Origin: Rubellimicrobium arenae
GTDB lineage: Bacteria; Pseudomonadota; Alphaproteobacteria; Rhodobacterales; Rhodobacteraceae
Assembly: GCF_017916295.1 (NCBI RefSeq)
Contig: NZ_JAFMSS010000001.1
Span: 434,001-498,000 of the forward strand
DNA: 64,000 bases
Direction: 5' to 3'
Notes under the pieces: generated by a model
The model's database searches: none
The model's input: the letters and a program-made list of their open reading frames with translations, nothing else
Told to the model about the DNA's origin: nothing
Shown: one piece after another, positions 28,107 through 36,181 of the stretch
Layout of the letters: every line of letters starts with the position of its first letter
Numbering within the stretch: the first letter of the stretch is position 1
Translations under genes and position numbers: made by a program

Positions 28107-29387
28107 ATGTACCGCGTCTGGAACTTCGTCACGAACTACTCGCTCCTGATGATCGGGGGGGCGATCCTGGCTCTGATCTGGGCCAACGTCGACCCCCACT
28201 CCTATCACTCCGTCGTGGACTGGCCGATTCTCGACCGCTCTCCGATCGGAGAACCGGAGTATGGCGCGGACGGTTCGGTGCTTCATCGGACGCTGACCTT
28301 TCATTACCTGGTCAACGACGTGCTGATGGCCCTGTTCTTCGCCATTGCGGCCAAGGAGGTCTGGGAGGCCATTGCGCTGGAGGCGGGCTCGTTGCGTGGA
28401 CGATCCGCGTTCGTGCCCGTTCTGGCCGCGGTGGGCGGCATGGCCGGGCCCGTGGTGGTCTACTTGCTGCTCGCCACGATTCTTGGGTCGTCCACCTATG
28501 ATGCTCTGGCGCATGGCTGGGCGGTCCCGACCGCGACGGACATCGCCTTTTCCTACATCGTGGCCCGGATCATCTTCGGAGCGGGGCATCCGGCGGTTCG
28601 GTTCCTTCTGCTGCTCGCCATCGTGGACGATGCCTTGGGACTGCTGATCATCGCGGTGTTCTACCCAAAGGGGGATGTCGCGCCGGAGTGGCTGCTGCTG
28701 AGCCTTGGCGCCGCCCTCGCGGCCTACATCCTCTTCAACTGGCTTCCCCGTCATCTGGATCGGCGCGATCCGCTTCAGCCGCGCGCCACGTGGATGCGCC
28801 TGCATCTGTCGTTCTGGCCCTACTTCGCGGCCGGAGCCCTAAGCTGGCTGGCCTTCCAGCAAGCCGGGCTCCATCCCGCGCTGGGCCTTCTGCCGATCAT
28901 ACCCGCCATGCCGCACGCCGACCGGGGCTTTGGGATCTTTGCCGAAGCGGAGGCGCATCTTCGCGACATCCTGAACCAGTTCGAGCACGCGCTGAAGACG
29001 CCGGTCGAGTTCATCCTGTTCCTCTTCGGCCTTCTCAACGCCGGGGTCGAGTTCGCGTCCATCGGCGCGCCGACCTGGCTCGTCCTGATCGGTCTGCTGG
29101 TCGGGAAGCCGGTCGGCATCCTCCTCACCGGCTGGCTTGCCTCGCGTGGGCTGCGGCTTGGTCTCCCGCGGGGCATGAACCTGCGGGACGTTCTCGTGGT
29201 CGGCTGCGTGGCGGCGATCGGGTTCACGGTAGCGCTGTTCGTGGCCGGGGTCGCCTTCTCCCCCGATGCGAGGTTGCACGGTTATCCGATCCAGGACGCC
29301 GCCAAGCTGGGAGCCCTGCTCAGTGTGGCTGCGGGACCGATTGCCTGGCTCGTGGCGCGCAGCCTGGGCGTCCGGCAGAGGGCGTGA
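28107..29387 (+). CDS. nhaA: Na+/H+ antiporter NhaA
   Basis: A 426-residue inner-membrane antiporter that exports Na+ or Li+ in exchange for protons and controls pH and salt stress. About 12 helices are visible. The unwound-helix pair of the active site is present as TATDIAFSY and AIVDDALGLLIIAVFYP, where Asp174-Asp175 correspond to the two ion-binding aspartates (163-164 in E. coli). A periplasmic insertion between the first two helices (HSVVDWPILDRS to GADGSVLHR) is longer than in E. coli. The ATG follows AGGGAGA. A marine or saline lifestyle would fit, but is not proven. Confidence 0.93.
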   Translation: MYRVWNFVTNYSLLMIGGAILALIWANVDPHSYHSVVDWPILDRSPIGEPEYGADGSVLHRTLTFHYLVNDVLMALFFAIAAKEVWEAIALEAGSLRGRSAFVPVLAAVGGMAGPVVVYLLLATILGSSTYDALAHGWAVPTATDIAFSYIVARIIFGAGHPAVRFLLLLAIVDDALGLLIIAVFYPKGDVAPEWLLLSLGAALAAYILFNWLPRHLDRRDPLQPRATWMRLHLSFWPYFAAGALSWLAFQQAGLHPALGLLPIIPAMPHADRGFGIFAEAEAHLRDILNQFEHALKTPVEFILFLFGLLNAGVEFASIGAPTWLVLIGLLVGKPVGILLTGWLASRGLRLGLPRGMNLRDVLVVGCVAAIGFTVALFVAGVAFSPDARLHGYPIQDAAKLGALLSVAAGPIAWLVARSLGVRQRA

Positions 29388-29436
29388 CGCGGCGCCGGAC
29401 GCGCGCTAGAGCGACAAGGCCAAGGAGGACTCCATC

Positions 29437-30285
29437 ATGACCCAAGCCCCCCAGCGCGACGTGCATGTCCGCGACATCGTGATCGGCAACGACCGCCCCC
29501 TGACGGTCATCGCAGGTCCCTGTCAGCTCGAGGAACGCGACCATGCGCTCCGAATCGCCGAGGCGATGTCGCAGGCCTGCACCGCCGCCGGCGCGGCCTA
29601 TGTGTTCAAGGCAAGCTACGACAAGGCGAACCGCACCTCGCTGTCGGGTCGGCGCGGCTTGGGGATGGACGACGGATTGAGGATCCTCGCCGACGTACGC
29701 GAGTCGATCGGCTGCCCCGTGCTGACCGACGTGCATGGCCCCGACCATTGCGCGCCCGCTGCCGAGGCCTGCGACATCCTTCAGATTCCCGCATTCCTCT
29801 GCCGTCAGACCGACCTGCTTCTGGCCGCCGGCGCGACGGGAGCCGTCGTGAACGTGAAAAAGGGGCAGTTCCTGGCGCCTTGGGACATGGCCAATGTCGC
29901 CGCCAAGGTCGAGAGCACCGGGAACGATCGAATCCTCCTGACCGAGCGTGGGGTCTCCTTTGGCTACAACACCCTGGTCACCGATATGAGGTCGCTGCCG
30001 ATCATGGCCCGGACGGGCTACCCGGTCATCATGGATGCCACGCATGCCGTTCAGCAGCCCGGGGGACAGGGGTCGTCATCCGGCGGTCAGCGTGAGTTCG
30101 CGCCGGTGCTCGCCCGATCCGCGGTCGCGCTGGGAATCGCTGGGGTCTTCATCGAGACCCACGAAGACCCTGACCGCGCTCCATCCGACGGTCCGAACAT
30201 GATCCCGCTGGACCAGATGCAGAGCGTCGTGGCCTCGCTGATGGCGTTCGACCGACTGGCCAAATCGGATCCTCTGCGGCCCTGA
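29437..30285 (+). CDS. kdsA: 3-deoxy-8-phosphooctulonate synthase (KDO-8-P synthase)
   Basis: A 282-residue TIM-barrel enzyme condensing phosphoenolpyruvate and arabinose 5-phosphate to KDO-8-phosphate for lipopolysaccharide. Diagnostic segments are VIAGPCQLEERDHA (residues 24-37), FKASYDKANRTS, CRQTDLLLAAG, NVKKGQFLAPWDM and the C-terminal IETHEDPDRAPSDGPNM. The Cys in AGPCQ is the metal-site Cys of the metal-dependent class. Length matches the E. coli enzyme (284). AAGGAGG lies about 10 bp before the ATG. Hairpins and tRNA-Gln follow directly. Confidence 0.95.
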   Translation: MTQAPQRDVHVRDIVIGNDRPLTVIAGPCQLEERDHALRIAEAMSQACTAAGAAYVFKASYDKANRTSLSGRRGLGMDDGLRILADVRESIGCPVLTDVHGPDHCAPAAEACDILQIPAFLCRQTDLLLAAGATGAVVNVKKGQFLAPWDMANVAAKVESTGNDRILLTERGVSFGYNTLVTDMRSLPIMARTGYPVIMDATHAVQQPGGQGSSSGGQREFAPVLARSAVALGIAGVFIETHEDPDRAPSDGPNMIPLDQMQSVVASLMAFDRLAKSDPLRP

Positions 30286-30297
30286 AAAATGATCGAA

Positions 30298-30337
30298 GGG
30301 GGTTGAACCCCCCGGCGGGTAAGGGTATCTCCCGCCG
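30298..30337 (+). terminator. Two adjacent hairpins between kdsA and tRNA-Gln
   Basis: GGGGG at 30298-30302 pairs with CCCCC at 30308-30312 around TTGAA. Immediately after, CGGCGGG at 30313-30319 pairs perfectly with CCCGCCG at 30331-30337 around an 11-nt loop. They lie 12 bp after the kdsA stop and just before the tRNA. They probably end kdsA transcription or serve as a processing site upstream of the tRNA. No T-tract follows. Confidence 0.5.
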
Positions 30338-30343
30338 CACGGA

Positions 30344-30418
<75 letters not shown>

Positions 30419-30828
30419 AACTTTCCAAGCTACATTAGATAGAAGCGGGCATCTTCGCGGCCTGCCAGCCAGGTTGGCACGCGCAGCGTAGCATGGTTGT
30501 GCCAGAACCGAGCTGCCAGCCAAAGTTCCACATATGATCAGGGCCAGCTATGGCTTGGCCAGCCTATGTTCACGTAGCGCAGCTCGTGACCTGCGGACCA
30601 GACTCATGCTGGGTTCGACGGCACTTGGAAGGCTCACGTTCCCCTGCGCACTGATGGTGCCTTTCGCATTGGCCACAGTGTAACCCCGGGGACGCGGGAT
30701 TGCCGGCGCTGCTCCGATCCGAGGTTCCGTGGATGTCGGGCAAGACTATGGCTCGGAACCTGCTATGTTCCGAGTTACAGAGTTCAATCGCGGATCAAGG
30801 ACATCCGCACACCCCGAGGAGGTGCCCC
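30419..30828. other. Non-coding, lower-GC stretch between tRNA-Gln and a small gene
   Basis: About 410 bp without a credible gene. It contains a 10-bp direct repeat CTGCCAGCCA (30462-30471 and 30513-30522), an imperfect hairpin (GGTTGGCAC at 30472-30480 with GTGCC-AG-AACC at 30499-30509), and a perfect 8-bp hairpin CTCGGAAC/GTTCCGAG at 30752-30774 with a 7-nt loop. Base composition is closer to 55% GC than the surrounding coding DNA. A 9-bp match CCAGCCAAA to the tRNA 3' end occurs at 30516-30524, too short to be called an attachment site. Confidence 0.45.
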
Positions 30829-30963
30829 ATGCCCAAGGGCCAGCAGAAGTCCAACAAAGAGATAAAGAAGCCGAAGAAGGACAAGACGGCTCCGGCTGCT
30901 CCGACGAGCTTCTCCAAGGGGATCCTGGATTCGGACAGCTCTTCCAAGAAGAAGGGCAAGTAG
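30829..30963 (+). CDS. Small basic lysine-rich protein of unknown function
   Basis: Encodes 44 residues beginning MPKGQQKSNKEIKKPKKDK and ending in SSSKKKGK, with 15 Lys and no hydrophobic segment. GAGGAGG stands 6 bp before the ATG, one of the strongest ribosome sites in this window, and a good terminator follows, so it looks like a real single-gene unit. I recall similar short MPKGQQ-type proteins in other alphaproteobacteria, but without a known role. High charge and low complexity suggest nucleic-acid or ribosome binding; that is inference. Confidence 0.7.
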   Translation: MPKGQQKSNKEIKKPKKDKTAPAAPTSFSKGILDSDSSSKKKGK

Positions 30964-30974
30964 ATCAGGCTTCC

Positions 30975-30998
30975 GGACCGGGGCAACGCCCCCGGTCC
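30975..30998 (+). terminator. Hairpin terminator after the small basic gene
   Basis: GGACCGGGG at 30975-30983 pairs perfectly with CCCCGGTCC at 30990-30998 around a 6-nt loop, 11 bp after the stop codon; it is followed by ATTCAT. As it lies between convergent genes it could also end the leftward hydroxyproline operon, whose last stop is at 31071. Confidence 0.65.
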
Positions 30999-31070
30999 AT
31001 TCATCGGCAGCGCTGACCTTGGGCGGCAAAGGCGACCGCCTAGGTCCAGCACGTGCGATTTGCGCAATCC

Positions 31071-32072
31071 TCAGTTCACGACGAACCCGTGAGCGAAGGG
31101 ATCGCGATCATCGATGAAGATGGTGTTGTAGCCGGTCATCCGCGCCCATCCCGCGATGGAGGGGATGATGGCCGCGCGGTTCGTCACGGTGGTCGCCGCC
31201 TCGACGCGGCCCTTGAAGATCGAGCCGATGATGCTCTCGTGCCAGAACTCGTCGCCGACCGACAGCTTTCCCTTGGCCGCGAGTTGCGCCATGCGGGCCG
31301 AGGTGCCGGTCCCGCAGGGGCTGCGGTCGATGGCCTTGTCGCCGTAGAAGACCGCGTTCCGGGCATGGGCGCCTTCGACCGTGGGCGCCCCGGTCCACTG
31401 GATGTGGCTCAGCCCGTTGATCGCGGGATGTTCGGGGTGGATGAACTCGTACTTGGCGTTCAGGGCCGCGCGCAGCTTCTGGCTGAAGGCGATCAACTGG
31501 CCCGCAGTGAAGTCGGCCATGTCCCGGAAGTTCGCCTGAGGCTCCACGATGGCGTAGAAGTTGCCGCCATAGGCGACATCGACGACGACCTCCCCCAGCC
31601 CATCGACCTCGGCGGTCAGACCTTCGGAATGGAGGAAGGAGGCCACGTTGGTCAGCCGAACCTCCTCGACGAAACGACCCTCCTGCCGGTAGGCGATGTC
31701 CACCTTGCCGGCGGGCGCGTCGATCGACAGGCGTCCGGGCTCGCGCGGGGTGATGAGCCCGTTCTCGATGCCCATGGTGATCGTGCCGATGGTGCCATGG
31801 CCGCACATCGGCAGGCAACCTGACGTTTCGATGAACAGCACCGCGACGTCGCAGTCGGGACGCGTCGGCGGGTACAGGATCGAGCCGGACATCATGTCAT
31901 GGCCGCGCGGCTCGAACATCAGGCCGGTGCGGACCCAGTCGAATTCGCGCAGGAAGTGCGCGCGGCGTTCGAGCATGGTCGCGCCTTCGAGACGGGGGCC
32001 GCCACCCGACACCAGCCGGACCGGATTTCCGCAGGTGTGCCCGTCGATGCAGGAGAACGTATGAGTAGCCAT
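31071..32072 (-). CDS. 4-hydroxyproline 2-epimerase (proline racemase family, Cys/Cys)
   Basis: A 333-residue, cofactor-independent epimerase. It is predicted to convert trans-4-hydroxy-L-proline to cis-4-hydroxy-D-proline, the first step of hydroxyproline degradation. Both acid/base thiols are present: Cys90 in PMCGHGTIG and Cys253 in DRSPCGTGTSARMA. FSCIDGHTCGNPVRLV at the N-terminus and the MSGSILYPP segment are typical of the 4-hydroxyproline epimerase branch. Proline racemase itself also has Cys/Cys, but the dehydrogenase and deaminase genes alongside support the hydroxyproline role. It is the third gene of a leftward operon, starting one base before the dehydrogenase stop. Cytosolic. 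Confidence 0.85.
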   Translation of the reverse strand: MATHTFSCIDGHTCGNPVRLVSGGGPRLEGATMLERRAHFLREFDWVRTGLMFEPRGHDMMSGSILYPPTRPDCDVAVLFIETSGCLPMCGHGTIGTITMGIENGLITPREPGRLSIDAPAGKVDIAYRQEGRFVEEVRLTNVASFLHSEGLTAEVDGLGEVVVDVAYGGNFYAIVEPQANFRDMADFTAGQLIAFSQKLRAALNAKYEFIHPEHPAINGLSHIQWTGAPTVEGAHARNAVFYGDKAIDRSPCGTGTSARMAQLAAKGKLSVGDEFWHESIIGSIFKGRVEAATTVTNRAAIIPSIAGWARMTGYNTIFIDDRDPFAHGFVVN

Positions 32073-32073
32073 G

Positions 32074-33309
32074 TCAGAACCGTTGTGGCGAGAAGGGAGT
32101 GAGTTCGATCGAAGGCTTGCTGCCGGTCAGGAGATCGGCCACGAGCCGGGCCGTTCCTGCGCTCTGGGTCAGGCCCAGGTGGCCATGGCCGAAGGCATAG
32201 ATGACATTCGGCGTGGCGCGGGCGGGGCCGATCACCGGCAAGCTGTCGGGCAGCGACGGGCGGAAGCCCATCCACTGGACGCCTCCGGTAGGATCCAGGC
32301 CGGGCAGGAACGCCTGGGCCTTTTTCAGCATGACCTCGGATCGCTTGAAGTTGGCCGGGATCGACAGGCCCGCGAGTTCCACCGCGCCGCCGACCCGGAT
32401 ACCTGTGGACAACCGGCTGATGACGAAGCCATGGCCGCCGAAGGTGATCTGCGTCCGCAGGTCGAACGCCTCGGAAGGCAGCGTGGTGTTGTAGCCGCGT
32501 TCGGTTTCCAGCGGGATGCGTTCGCCCAGCGTGCGCGCGATCCGATGCGAGAACGCCCCGGCGGACAGCACGACCTTATCGGCCCGCAGGCTGGTTCCGT
32601 CGGCGAGGATCACACTGGCCCCGGAGTCCGACAACGCGAGGCCCGCCACTTCGGCGCGGCGGATCTCCCCGCCATCCGCCTGAAGGCGTTCTGCCAGCGC
32701 GAGGGTATAAAGCTTGGGGTCGGCGATCGAATACCAGCCGGGCGTGAAGGTGCCATGCGTGAAACGGGGGCTGAGCCCGGGCTGGATGTCGGCCATCTCC
32801 TTGGCATCGAGATGGTGGAACTCGATCCCGTGGTCCGTGCGCGCCTGCCAGCCGGGGAACGAGGCCCGGAACTCGGCCTCGCCCTCATAGACTTGGAGGT
32901 TCCCGCGCTTGGCCAGCATGTGATCGGTGCCGGTCCGGGTCAGGAACGGCTCCAACTCGGCCTTGGACAGGTCCATCAGCGCGGTCTGCGCCACGGTCGA
33001 ATGCGCCACGGCGCGGGGCGAGCAGGCGCGCCAGAAACGGTACATCCAGGGCGCGATCTTCAACGCGTAGGCGGGATGTACGGTCAGGGGGCCGAGCGGA
33101 TCCAGAAGCCAGCGCGGCGCCTTTCTCAGGATGCCAGGGGACGCCAGCGGCAGGATATCGGTGAATGCAAACGCCCCGGCATTGCCCGCCGATGCGCCCG
33201 CGGCGGGCCCGTCACGGTCGACAACCGTGACGGAGAGCCCGCGCGCCTGGGCTGCAAGGGCGACCGACAGGCCGACCACCCCCGCTCCGATGACGATCAC
33301 ATGGCTCAT
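32074..33309 (-). CDS. FAD-dependent D-amino acid dehydrogenase, candidate D-hydroxyproline dehydrogenase
   Basis: A 411-residue DadA-like flavoprotein. The FAD dinucleotide motif is VIGAGVVGLSVALAAQARG at the extreme N-terminus, and the C-terminal FAD contact is YAFGHGHLGLTQSAGTARLVADLL. The middle holds the substrate domain with HLDAKEMADIQPGLSP and ETERGYNTTLP. DadA-type enzymes oxidise D-amino acids to imino acids and pass electrons to the respiratory chain at the inner membrane. Between an epimerase and a DHDPS-family deaminase, oxidation of cis-4-hydroxy-D-proline to delta-1-pyrroline-4-hydroxy-2-carboxylate is the likely reaction. The start at 33309 gives the canonical N-terminus. It has a paralogue at 49390-50622. 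Confidence 0.85.
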   Translation of the reverse strand: MSHVIVIGAGVVGLSVALAAQARGLSVTVVDRDGPAAGASAGNAGAFAFTDILPLASPGILRKAPRWLLDPLGPLTVHPAYALKIAPWMYRFWRACSPRAVAHSTVAQTALMDLSKAELEPFLTRTGTDHMLAKRGNLQVYEGEAEFRASFPGWQARTDHGIEFHHLDAKEMADIQPGLSPRFTHGTFTPGWYSIADPKLYTLALAERLQADGGEIRRAEVAGLALSDSGASVILADGTSLRADKVVLSAGAFSHRIARTLGERIPLETERGYNTTLPSEAFDLRTQITFGGHGFVISRLSTGIRVGGAVELAGLSIPANFKRSEVMLKKAQAFLPGLDPTGGVQWMGFRPSLPDSLPVIGPARATPNVIYAFGHGHLGLTQSAGTARLVADLLTGSKPSIELTPFSPQRF

Positions 33310-33320
33310 CGGCTGAAAGG

Positions 33321-34280
33321 TCACGCCGCGTACTTCATGGCATGCGGCTGCTTGGACCAGTCGGCGTACCAGGCCTTGAACAGGGCGAACTGCTTCTCGA
33401 TGAAGCCCCGCTGGCTGGCCGTCAGCTCGTCGCTTTCGTTGAAGTGCAGCCGGTAGGCCTCGTCGCCCGTCAGAACCAGCATGTGCTTGAAGAACAGCAC
33501 GAGATCGGGGCCCGCGTCGACGACGGACAGCACCTGCATGGCGCTGTCGAGCTCGAAGGCAAGGCGCCGGGCTTCGGCGTCGCCGGCCATCGCAGCCTTG
33601 CAGAGCGCCGTCAGGTGCAGGACCTCGCGCGGAAGCACGTTGCCGATGCCGGTGATCGCGCCGTCGGCGTTGCAGTTCAGATAGCCGTGATAGACGGCCG
33701 TATCGACCCCGATCATCAGCTTGATGTCGTCTCCGCCCGAGGTGATCGCCTCGCCGGCGTAGGAGAGGTCGGAGAAGCCGCCGAACTCCTTGAAGCCCAC
33801 GAGGTTCGGATGCTCGGCGCGGATCTGGAAGAACAGGTCCGCCTTGGTCGAGTAGCCGTAGTAGGGGCTGTTGTAGATCACGGCCGGAAGGTCGGGAGCG
33901 GCCGACAGAATGGCCTTGAAATGAGCCTTCTGCGCCGCCGGAACCGTGCCGCGCGACAGGAGACGGGGAATGACCATGAGGCCATGCGCCCCCACCTTCT
34001 GGGCGTGGGCCGCAAGGGCGACAGCGGTCGCGGTGTTGACCGCGCCAGTGCCGACCACGACCTTCACCCCGGCCTTCACGAGCCGTTCCACGCCCTCCAT
34101 CCGCCATTCGTTCGTCAGGAGGGGCCAGTCGCCCATGGAGCCGCAATAGACCACCGCCGACATGCCGAGGCCGACGAGTTCCTTCGCCTTCTCGACGAGC
34201 TTGTCGAAGTTCGGGGTCCGGTCCGGGTTGCAGGGCGTCATCAGGGCCGGGATCGTGCCCGAGAAGATAGTGGAGTCCAT
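33321..34280 (-). CDS. DHDPS-family enzyme, likely 1-pyrroline-4-hydroxy-2-carboxylate deaminase
   Basis: A 319-residue TIM-barrel aldolase-superfamily protein. The Schiff-base lysine is Lys164 in LVGFKEFGGF, with the partner tyrosine Tyr136 in VIYNSPYYGY; CGSMGDWPLL replaces the GTTGE loop of true DapA. The YNSPYYG and GFKEFGG signatures are those I associate with HypD/LhpC-type deaminases that turn delta-1-pyrroline-4-hydroxy-2-carboxylate into 2-oxoglutarate semialdehyde and ammonia. AAGGAGG precedes the ATG. It is the first gene of the leftward operon with the dehydrogenase and the epimerase, and a palindromic operator candidate lies 36-76 bp upstream. Confidence 0.83.
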   Translation of the reverse strand: MDSTIFSGTIPALMTPCNPDRTPNFDKLVEKAKELVGLGMSAVVYCGSMGDWPLLTNEWRMEGVERLVKAGVKVVVGTGAVNTATAVALAAHAQKVGAHGLMVIPRLLSRGTVPAAQKAHFKAILSAAPDLPAVIYNSPYYGYSTKADLFFQIRAEHPNLVGFKEFGGFSDLSYAGEAITSGGDDIKLMIGVDTAVYHGYLNCNADGAITGIGNVLPREVLHLTALCKAAMAGDAEARRLAFELDSAMQVLSVVDAGPDLVLFFKHMLVLTGDEAYRLHFNESDELTASQRGFIEKQFALFKAWYADWSKQPHAMKYAA

Positions 34281-34315
34281 GGAGCGCCTCCTTCGGCGTG
34301 GGATCGGGTGCAGAT

Positions 34316-34332
34316 GTATCCAGCTAGGATAC
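34316..34332. promoter_or_regulatory. Palindromic operator candidate upstream of the leftward hydroxyproline operon
   Basis: GTATCC-AGCTA-GGATAC is a perfect 6-bp inverted repeat with a 5-bp spacer, and a further ATAC-GCTTT-GTAT repeat overlaps its right half (34329-34341). It sits in the 92-bp gap between the GntR regulator gene and the first catabolic gene. GntR/FCD regulators bind short inverted repeats of this size, so the neighbouring regulator is the natural candidate. Confidence 0.55.
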
Positions 34333-34346
34333 GCTTTGTATGAGCC

Positions 34347-34356
34347 GTGTCGACAC
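34347..34356. promoter_or_regulatory. GTGTCGACAC palindrome (TGTCGACA motif)
   Basis: A perfect 10-bp palindrome in the same 92-bp gap. Its core TGTCGACA is identical to three sites upstream of the second hydroxyproline module (45302, 45343, 45362), suggesting that the second GntR/FCD regulator may also act here. Confidence 0.5.
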
Positions 34357-34372
34357 GATTGTTTGCAGGTGG

Positions 34373-35101
34373 TCAGGCGGTCGGCAAGGTGCGCCCCGCG
34401 AGCGGGATATGCTGGCGACGGTCGCTGGCGATCATCTCCTGGATCTGCTGCACGATCTGGTCGGCGTGCTCCTTGGCCAGCCGGTCGCACAGGTCGATGT
34501 CGCGCGCCTCGATGGCTCCGATCAGAGCCTCGTGCTCGAGAAGGTAGGGATGCGGCAGCTTGGCCTCGAAGCTTGGGTAGTAATATAGTTTGAGGATGCG
34601 CCGTCCCTCATCCAGCAATCGGGTGAAAAGCTGGGTGTAGTAAAAATTTCGACCGGCTTCGGCGATCGCGACGTGGAAATCGCGATTGCAGAGGATCATC
34701 CCGGCGGTGTCGCCCGACAGCACCGCCCGCGAGAACGCGTCCTGCCTGGACCGGATCGCCGCGAGGTCGGCACTGTTGTGGAACTCTGCCGCAAGTCGCG
34801 TGGTGACACGATACATGAGCGTCAGGGCATCGAAGAACGCGTGCAGGTTCGGGAAATCGATCTGCGACACCACCGTGGAGCGGTTGGGCAGCATGGTCAC
34901 AAGGCCATCGCCCGCCAGCCGCACCAGCGCTTCGCGCACGGGCGTCCGCGACATGGAAAGGCGCTCGGCAAGGCTGATCTCGTCGATCAGCTCGCCCGGC
35001 AGGAGAACCAGGTTCAGGATCTCGTCCCGCAGCGTTTCATAGACGAACTTCGCCCCGGAGCCGCGCTTGCGGTCTCCTTGCTGGCCTTTCGCGTCGCTCA
35101 T
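34373..35101 (-). CDS. GntR-family transcriptional regulator, FadR/FCD subfamily (module A)
   Basis: A 242-residue repressor-type regulator. The N-terminal winged helix (about residues 20-85) carries PGELIDEISLAERLSMSRTPVREALVRLAGDGLV and the wing NRSTVVSQID. The C-terminal FCD ligand domain follows, with the metal/ligand positions expected in RNFYYTQLF and HEALIGAIEARD. The gene is transcribed leftward, ahead of the catabolic genes and divergent from the ABC transporter genes, an arrangement that lets one regulator control both sides. It is the same length as the regulator at 44529-45257 and clearly paralogous (shared VREALIRL/VREALVRL helix and NRSTIV/NRSTVV wing). The inducer is probably a hydroxyproline or pathway intermediate. 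Confidence 0.88.
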   Translation of the reverse strand: MSDAKGQQGDRKRGSGAKFVYETLRDEILNLVLLPGELIDEISLAERLSMSRTPVREALVRLAGDGLVTMLPNRSTVVSQIDFPNLHAFFDALTLMYRVTTRLAAEFHNSADLAAIRSRQDAFSRAVLSGDTAGMILCNRDFHVAIAEAGRNFYYTQLFTRLLDEGRRILKLYYYPSFEAKLPHPYLLEHEALIGAIEARDIDLCDRLAKEHADQIVQQIQEMIASDRRQHIPLAGRTLPTA

Positions 35102-35317
35102 GGCTTCCCTTCTCCGACGGCTGGAGGGATATACGAAGCTAGAACCTGAGCAAGCGGGCAGTTCCGACCCACCACAGGGTTTCCGCACGGCAGAGACTCC
35201 CCGAAGATTGATTCGATTCGGGGCCAAATTTTTCTTATACTAAAAATCCTTTGCCAAACTGATAATTGCATGACACGGTTAGTGCGAGGTTCAACCGAAT
35301 CAAGAGTGGAGAGACCC
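35102..35317 (+). promoter_or_regulatory. Divergent control region between GntR gene and the ABC transporter operon
   Basis: A 216-bp intergenic region, markedly AT-rich at 35200-35280. It contains ATTTTT-CTTATACT-AAAAAT, an inverted repeat with 8-bp spacer (35228-35247), whose centre resembles a -10 hexamer (TATACT). The ribosome site of the transporter operon is GGAGAG near 35308. No TGTCGACA core is present. This is the likely promoter of the transporter operon and the autoregulatory site of the regulator. Confidence 0.5.
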
Positions 35318-36115
35318 ATGAGAGCCCTTCTGACCGCCGCCGCCCTGGTGGCTTCAGCCAGCGTCGCGCACGCCGACAAGCTGGACGACATCATCGCCTC
35401 CGGCACGCTGCGCTGCGCTGTGGTTCTTGACTTCCCGCCGATGGGTTTCCGCGACGAGAACAACAACCCCCAGGGCTTCGACGTCGACTACTGCAACGAT
35501 CTGGCCGCCGCGCTCGGCGTGCAGTCGGAGATCGTCGAGACCCCCTTCCCCGAGCGGATCCCCGCCCTGATGTCGGGCCGCGTGGACGTGGGCGTCGCCT
35601 CGACCTCGGACACGCTGGAACGCGCCAAGACCGTGGGCTTCTCGATCCCCTACTTCGCCTTCGAGATGGCCGTGACCTCGAACGACAGCTCGGGCGTCAC
35701 CTCCTTCGAGAGCATGAAGGGCAAGACCGTCGGCGCCGTCGCCGGGACCTACGAAGCCATCGCGCTCGAGGAGCAGGTCAATGCTTGGGGTGAGGGCGAA
35801 TTCCGCCCCTACCAGACCCAGGCGGACGTGTTCCTCGCGCTGAGCCAGGGTCAGCTCGACGCCACGGTCTCCACCTCCACGGTTGCCCAGGCCAACGTGA
35901 AGTCCGGCAACTATCCGGGCATCACCGTCGTCGGCAAGGCGCCGTTCGACACCGACTACGTCGCCCTCTTCACCAATCGTGAGGAATACGGGTTCATCAA
36001 CTACCTGAACCTCTTCGTGAACCAGCAGATCCGCACCGGCCGGTACGAGGAGCTCTACGCGAAGTGGGTCGGCGGCGACGTCCCGAGCCTCACCGTCCCG
36101 AACGCCTATCGCTGA
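35318..36115 (+). CDS. ABC transporter substrate-binding protein, polar amino acid type (module A)
   Basis: A 265-residue periplasmic binding protein (SBP family 3). A signal peptide (LLTAAALVASASVAHA, residues 4-19) is followed by the typical N-terminal lobe start DKLDDIIASGTLRCAVVLDFPPMGF. The family signature lies in GFDVDYCNDLAAALG, with the hinge and ligand residues DVGVASTSDTLERAKTVGFS. The likely ligand is hydroxyproline or a related imino acid, given the divergent catabolic operon. It leads a five-gene operon: binding protein, two permeases, ATPase, proline-racemase-family enzyme. Confidence 0.88.
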   Translation: MRALLTAAALVASASVAHADKLDDIIASGTLRCAVVLDFPPMGFRDENNNPQGFDVDYCNDLAAALGVQSEIVETPFPERIPALMSGRVDVGVASTSDTLERAKTVGFSIPYFAFEMAVTSNDSSGVTSFESMKGKTVGAVAGTYEAIALEEQVNAWGEGEFRPYQTQADVFLALSQGQLDATVSTSTVAQANVKSGNYPGITVVGKAPFDTDYVALFTNREEYGFINYLNLFVNQQIRTGRYEELYAKWVGGDVPSLTVPNAYR

Positions 36116-36181
36116 TCGCCTTTCCGGAGGCGCGCGCCCGCCGTGCGCCTCCGACCCGTTCTACGCCGAAACGAGGCGGTC

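Noticed and set aside
30752..30774. A general-stress (EcfG-like, GGAAC) promoter before the small basic gene
   Set aside because: GGAAC is present within a hairpin, but the spacing to a GTT-type -10 element is about 13 bp, too short for the consensus.
31071..32072. Assignment as proline racemase
   Set aside because: Cys/Cys would allow it, but the adjacent D-hydroxyproline dehydrogenase and pyrroline-hydroxycarboxylate deaminase candidates make 4-hydroxyproline epimerase more consistent.
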